From the NCBI GenBank assembly GCA_018674495.1, contig JABHAA010000110.1, positions 1-35,041 on the forward strand: 35,041 nt of DNA, read 5' to 3'. Below, piece after piece: positions 31,510 to 35,041 of the stretch; positions within the stretch are counted from its first letter, which is position 1; each line of letters opens with the position of its first letter. A model generated the notes under the pieces. It ran no database searches, was not told the DNA's origin, and saw nothing but the letters and a program-made list of their open reading frames with translations. This DNA is from Rhodospirillaceae bacterium. GTDB taxonomy: Bacteria; Pseudomonadota; Alphaproteobacteria; Rhodospirillales; UBA2165. Position numbers and translations under genes: made by a program.

Positions 31510-34500
31510 GGGATCCCTCCATTACACGATTCTCAGCCGCAGCTCTCTCCATTGCGGCACTGGCATCGGTTTCAATTTCTTCTTTGTCATCCCAAAGTTC
31601 CACCTGAACTATCGCTGAACTACTTGCCAAAGAATGTGATTTTTTGATTTGAGGTCGTTTGGAGGTAAGGAGATTTAGACACCCCCCGCGATCAACAGAA
31701 TTACCGGGCTCGCCGATTGGATCATACCTCGCGCTAGATTCATAACCATGTACAACATCACGCGGTAATCGCTCGGTCGGATCAGCGGCACAAAGTACAG
31801 CGCCAAGATCATTAAATACTTTAACGATATCGTGTCGTTGAATGCCTCGCTCTAGAGCATCTTCGGTATTCATTCTAAGCACCCAATAGAAGTGTCCATT
31901 TATTTCCACACGATGATCATCAATGTCGTTGATAAAACTGTCTTTGCCATCTGCTTGGGTATGAAAACTGTAGCGAGGATGTGGCGTCAATAGTTGCAAC
32001 GGATATTTGGATGCATAATCCTCCTCATCGAGTTCCCATGCACGATTGTATTTAGCGATCGGCGGACGTTCCGGATCATTGGCGTCATATCGTTTCAAGC
32101 TAGATGCTTCAAATTCAAATTTGCCTGTTTGAGTCTGGAGACCAGAAAGAAATTCATCAGTGTAATCTCCGGGCAATGGTTGGGCTTCCGGTATATTTTT
32201 CTTTTTCCCTTCCGAAAACCAGCGAAAAGACACTGGCGGGCGAAGCTTCTCATCTTCTGCGGGAACGACAAAATAACCTTTCTTGAGGAATTTCTTCCAG
32301 GAGATGTAATCCGGTAAATCGGATCCATCAAACATCCGTTTAACCCAATCAAGATCACTCATTCCCTCCGAGAAATACGAACTCATTCCCATGCGCTTCA
32401 TAATCTCGACAAATATATCGTAATCAGACTTAGATTGCCCCAACGGTTCAATGCATTTGTGCTGCAAAGCGATCACCCGGTGATTCAACTGCGACTGAGA
32501 ATCTTGTGTATAGCCATGAGTGCCCGCCCATTCGCTGATATCCCAGCGCTCCATACTTGTGCAGGCTGGTAAAATAATATCTGCAAATTTTGTTTCACCT
32601 TCCATCCAAATTGACTGATTGACAACAAATGACAATTTGTCCGATCGGTACATTTTGACGTATCTGTTGGTGTCACTGGCTGTGCCAATAATGGAACCAC
32701 CGTATTTGTATAGCATTTGCACAGGAACGAATCCTGGTGCGGGATATTTGAAACGAGTAAATTGTCCTTCAATGGTTTTTGCATTCCAAGGATGTCCTTC
32801 TGCCTCGCCTTCCAATATCGCTTCCGGTAACGATAGTTTAGGGATTTTTTGTGTCACCGTATTGACCGCCGGTAGCTGTGGCATACGTTGATATAAATGG
32901 ACCGAAAGAGCGGTGTGCTCAAGATCACCAGCAATTCCCCCTTCGGCGTAACCGGGGAAATAAAATCTTAGATTCACTGGCGCGCCCCATTGCATGAAGC
33001 CAAAGTTGATTCCTGGCTTACCCAAGCCCTGCATGGCCATTAAGCAAACGGAAATACGTGCCCATTGTGTACCCGTAGCATTCCTGCAGGCACCGCCATG
33101 TCCATTACCGCCGCCGGCGGCAAGGTAGGTTTTCTTTGCCGCCCATTTACGAGCCAGAGCCAATATGTCTTTCTCCGGAACACCGGATTCCTCAGCTGCC
33201 CACTCTGGAGTTTTTGCAATACCGTCCTCTTCGCCGAGGATGTAATTTTTCCATTTATCGAAGCCCACGGTTTTTTCATTAACATAATCGGAATCATAGG
33301 TGCTGTCAGAAATCCATGTGTGAGCTATCGCCAATCCAAGGGCTGGTGATGTCGTTGGTTTGGGCGCAATCCATTTTCCCCCGAGATAGGCGGCAGTTTC
33401 ACAATAATGGGGATTGATATGGACAAAATCCATGTCCAGTTCTTTCAACCATTTTCGTCGTATAGTCCCTTCAAAACCACCATAAATACCGTTGGTCGCC
33501 TCAGGATCTGAGGACCAGAATACAATCATTTCGCAGTGTTCGAGACAATCCTCTGCGGTACCATAATTTTCCGGCGCGCCACATCGCATGCTATGGCCGA
33601 AATGATGCATCGCCCCCCAATACCAACCTTCCCAACTATCTGGATTGGGATGGACTTCTGTCATACCGATGGCATTCGAAAAACGACGAAAAGCACTTAG
33701 CTGATAACCAATATTTCCAAAAGTATGGTGAGATCCATGGCTATACGCAATTGCTCCCGGCCCAGCTTCACGTTTGAGACGCTTCATTTCACCTGCAACA
33801 ATGTCCAAAGCCTCATCCCAACTGATCGGCACATATCCTGACTCACCTCGATTGTGGCAATTTCGATCGCCATTTGGATCAAAATCGACGCGCTTAAGAG
33901 GTGTCAATATTCTATCGGGAGAATAAACGAGAGATTTCCAAGCCAAGGCATGCGGACTTACCGTCGCTTTGCGGGGAGGTGTAAAAAATTTACCTCGGGC
34001 ATTGATAGTCCAGGATGACGCATCTGATGAATCAAAATCGATCGGCGTAACGCGTATTATTTCTTCATTTTTAACGTGGACGAATAACGGCCCTCCATTG
34101 GTATTCGTTGTGTAACGAGTAACGCCATTAGCCAGCTTGGTACCGAACCGCCAACCGATGCGCCGAGTGGCAATCATGATCTGGGTAAAATGGTAGGTAA
34201 GTTCATCCGGCCCAAGTAATTTGAGCTGAAAATTTTTCTGTGCATCAATTTGATGTTGGTAATTGATCGGTGGCGTCAAAAGTCGCGCCGCAACAAAGCA
34301 ATCCGAGAATTCGAGTGTCACATCAACGTTATCATTTACTCCACGTTTCGAACTCAACCGACCGTCATAGAAAGTAAATTCTCTTCCAATTCCAACAGAA
34401 CGAATGACTATTTGTGCGGTGACATTTTTTTCAGCAATCCGATTGGCAAAATCTTTACTTAAAAATTTTAAAGCGACCAATGTTAAATAAATGAAATACA

Positions 34501-34564
34501 AAAATGTATGAAGGTATACACGTCTCCACAAAACATCAGGTCTATTCGCATTGGTGTTAAACAC
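31502..34564 (-). CDS. transhydroxylase/resorcinol hydroxylase-type molybdopterin large subunit with extra N-terminal domain
   Basis: 1020 residues; about 875 is usual for AthL (pyrogallol-phloroglucinol transhydroxylase alpha) and its relative RhL (resorcinol hydroxylase). With a constant offset of 135, residues His279, Tyr287, Asp309, Ser310 (Mo ligand), Trp311 and Tyr539 match AthL His144, Tyr152, Asp174, Ser175, Trp176 and Tyr404; Arg153 becomes Gln288. [25 protein letters not shown] and ADIILPACT are conserved. As in AthL there is no N-terminal Fe-S motif. The additional first 135 residues hold a hydrophobic helix (about 15-34) and an SCP2-like domain (about 48-135). GTG 34564 has GGAG 9 bp upstream. 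Likely an anaerobic-type hydroxylation of a phenolic compound. Confidence 0.85.
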   Translation of the reverse strand: MFNTNANRPDVLWRRVYLHTFLYFIYLTLVALKFLSKDFANRIAEKNVTAQIVIRSVGIGREFTFYDGRLSSKRGVNDNVDVTLEFSDCFVAARLLTPPINYQHQIDAQKNFQLKLLGPDELTYHFTQIMIATRRIGWRFGTKLANGVTRYTTNTNGGPLFVHVKNEEIIRVTPIDFDSSDASSWTINARGKFFTPPRKATVSPHALAWKSLVYSPDRILTPLKRVDFDPNGDRNCHNRGESGYVPISWDEALDIVAGEMKRLKREAGPGAIAYSHGSHHTFGNIGYQLSAFRRFSNAIGMTEVHPNPDSWEGWYWGAMHHFGHSMRCGAPENYGTAEDCLEHCEMIVFWSSDPEATNGIYGGFEGTIRRKWLKELDMDFVHINPHYCETAAYLGGKWIAPKPTTSPALGLAIAHTWISDSTYDSDYVNEKTVGFDKWKNYILGEEDGIAKTPEWAAEESGVPEKDILALARKWAAKKTYLAAGGGNGHGGACRNATGTQWARISVCLMAMQGLGKPGINFGFMQWGAPVNLRFYFPGYAEGGIAGDLEHTALSVHLYQRMPQLPAVNTVTQKIPKLSLPEAILEGEAEGHPWNAKTIEGQFTRFKYPAPGFVPVQMLYKYGGSIIGTASDTNRYVKMYRSDKLSFVVNQSIWMEGETKFADIILPACTSMERWDISEWAGTHGYTQDSQSQLNHRVIALQHKCIEPLGQSKSDYDIFVEIMKRMGMSSYFSEGMSDLDWVKRMFDGSDLPDYISWKKFLKKGYFVVPAEDEKLRPPVSFRWFSEGKKKNIPEAQPLPGDYTDEFLSGLQTQTGKFEFEASSLKRYDANDPERPPIAKYNRAWELDEEDYASKYPLQLLTPHPRYSFHTQADGKDSFINDIDDHRVEINGHFYWVLRMNTEDALERGIQRHDIVKVFNDLGAVLCAADPTERLPRDVVHGYESSARYDPIGEPGNSVDRGGCLNLLTSKRPQIKKSHSLASSSAIVQVELWDDKEEIETDASAAMERAAAENRVMEGSHE

Positions 34565-34588
34565 TACTATGTACTCCGCAAATTCGAG

Positions 34589-34956
34589 TTAAAATAATTC
34601 ATTCTGCCGGTCATTGGTTCCACTATCTAAATTGTCAAACACCTCATCAAGATGCCATTTCCAATTCGAATGATTGGGAATTGGGTACAATCGTTTTTTA
34701 CGAATTTCCTTGGCGAAGAGTGGGCCAAATCCATTCCACCAATAGCGAACGGTTTCGTGGCAGATGTCGAGGCCTCGCTCATGGAGAATATCTTCAACAT
34801 TGCGTAGTGAAAGTAGAAATCGTATATACATCATCACAGTAAGACGGATAATCTCGGGTGATGTTTTAAAATAGCGGAATGGGTTGTGATTTTTCATCCG
34901 AAAACATTATGAGAATGCTACAACATCGTCAAAACAGATTTTCCTCTGACAGTACC
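34589..34956 (-). mobile_element. truncated IS6-family insertion sequence (transposase 5' fragment with one end)
   Basis: The ORF 34897 to 34589 (102 residues) encodes the N-terminal part of an IS6/IS26-type transposase: PEIIRLTVMMYIRFLLSLRN, HERGLDICHETVRYWW (helix-turn-helix) and WKWHLDEVF with the first catalytic Asp. After about residue 87 the sequence leaves the family, and the other DDE residues are missing, so it is not functional. Outside the gene the minus strand begins GGTACTGTCAGAGG at 34956, resembling an IS6 terminal repeat. The other end is not found. It sits 24 bp upstream of the molybdoenzyme gene and could have brought it in or supplied a promoter. Confidence 0.75.
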
Positions 34957-35041
34957 TACAAAAAATCAAACCGAAGACACTTCTACCATAACTTCATATG
35001 AGGATTGGCCAACGGTAAAGGGGAGAATATTAAGCGCACTA
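34957..35041. other. right-edge sequence outside the IS end
   Basis: The last 85 bp hold no recognisable gene or signal. Confidence 0.4.

Overview
The window looks like chromosomal DNA from an uncultivated, probably marine, alphaproteobacterium. The coding style, a LigM-like demethylase, hydantoinase genes and a UGSC-motif selenoprotein fit that, but nothing here fixes the taxon. By eye the left part (about 1-13.5 kb) is GC-rich and the right part (from about 19.4 kb) is clearly AT-richer. A gene-free stretch at the boundary carries phased repeats, so the window is probably a mosaic.

Region 1 (1-5.5 kb, + strand) is a small-molecule catabolic run: the end of an alpha/beta hydrolase, an Ldh-type NAD(P) dehydrogenase, a D-2-hydroxyacid dehydrogenase homologue lacking its catalytic His, a metal-ligand-poor M24 (creatinase-fold) hydrolase, an MFS exporter and a DUF1330 protein. 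Region 2 (5.6-8.8 kb) has an FMN-dependent 2-hydroxyacid oxidase, tRNA-Ser(CGA), a broken remnant of a molybdopterin oxidoreductase and a LigM-like tetrahydrofolate-dependent aromatic O-demethylase.

Region 3 (8.8-13.7 kb, - strand) is the most striking part. A five-gene redox operon opens with a gene that ordinary gene calling splits in two, because an in-frame UGA at 13223-13225 falls exactly at the U of a U-G-S-C motif. A perfect 7-bp hairpin with loop CGUGUU begins 13 nt after that UGA, as expected of a bacterial SECIS. The reconstructed 554-residue selenoprotein is followed by a thioredoxin-reductase-like flavoprotein (CAVC), a DUF2249 protein, a heme-copper-oxidase-I-like membrane protein and a hemerythrin. 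Upstream lie a perfect Crp/Fnr-type palindrome (TTTGAC-N4-GTCAAA) and a TATAAT. I infer an NO-, oxygen- or thiol-redox module under Fnr/Dnr/NnrR-type control.

Region 4 (14.1-19.3 kb) holds a RexA-like / RexB-like gene pair (a soluble protein, then a 4-TM membrane protein, in the same order as in phage lambda). A giant SMC/YhaN-type ATPase lies head to head with it, with overlapping 5' ends. This is a candidate defence cassette.

Region 5 (19.3-30.3 kb, - strand) is a ten-gene locus: a GntR/FCD regulator, then hyuA, hyuB, two tandem E1 alpha/beta pairs of the 2-oxoacid dehydrogenase family without E2 or E3, a DoxX protein, an OsmC protein and a class II aldolase. A TTGTATACAA palindrome between the regulator and hyuA is the probable operator.

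Region 6 (30.6-35 kb, - strand) encodes a pyrogallol-phloroglucinol transhydroxylase / resorcinol-hydroxylase-like molybdoenzyme. Its large subunit has an extra N-terminal SCP2-like domain and its small subunit has lost the ligands of one Fe-S cluster. A truncated IS6-type transposase lies just upstream. Regions 2, 5 and 6 together suggest degradation of aromatic or heterocyclic compounds.
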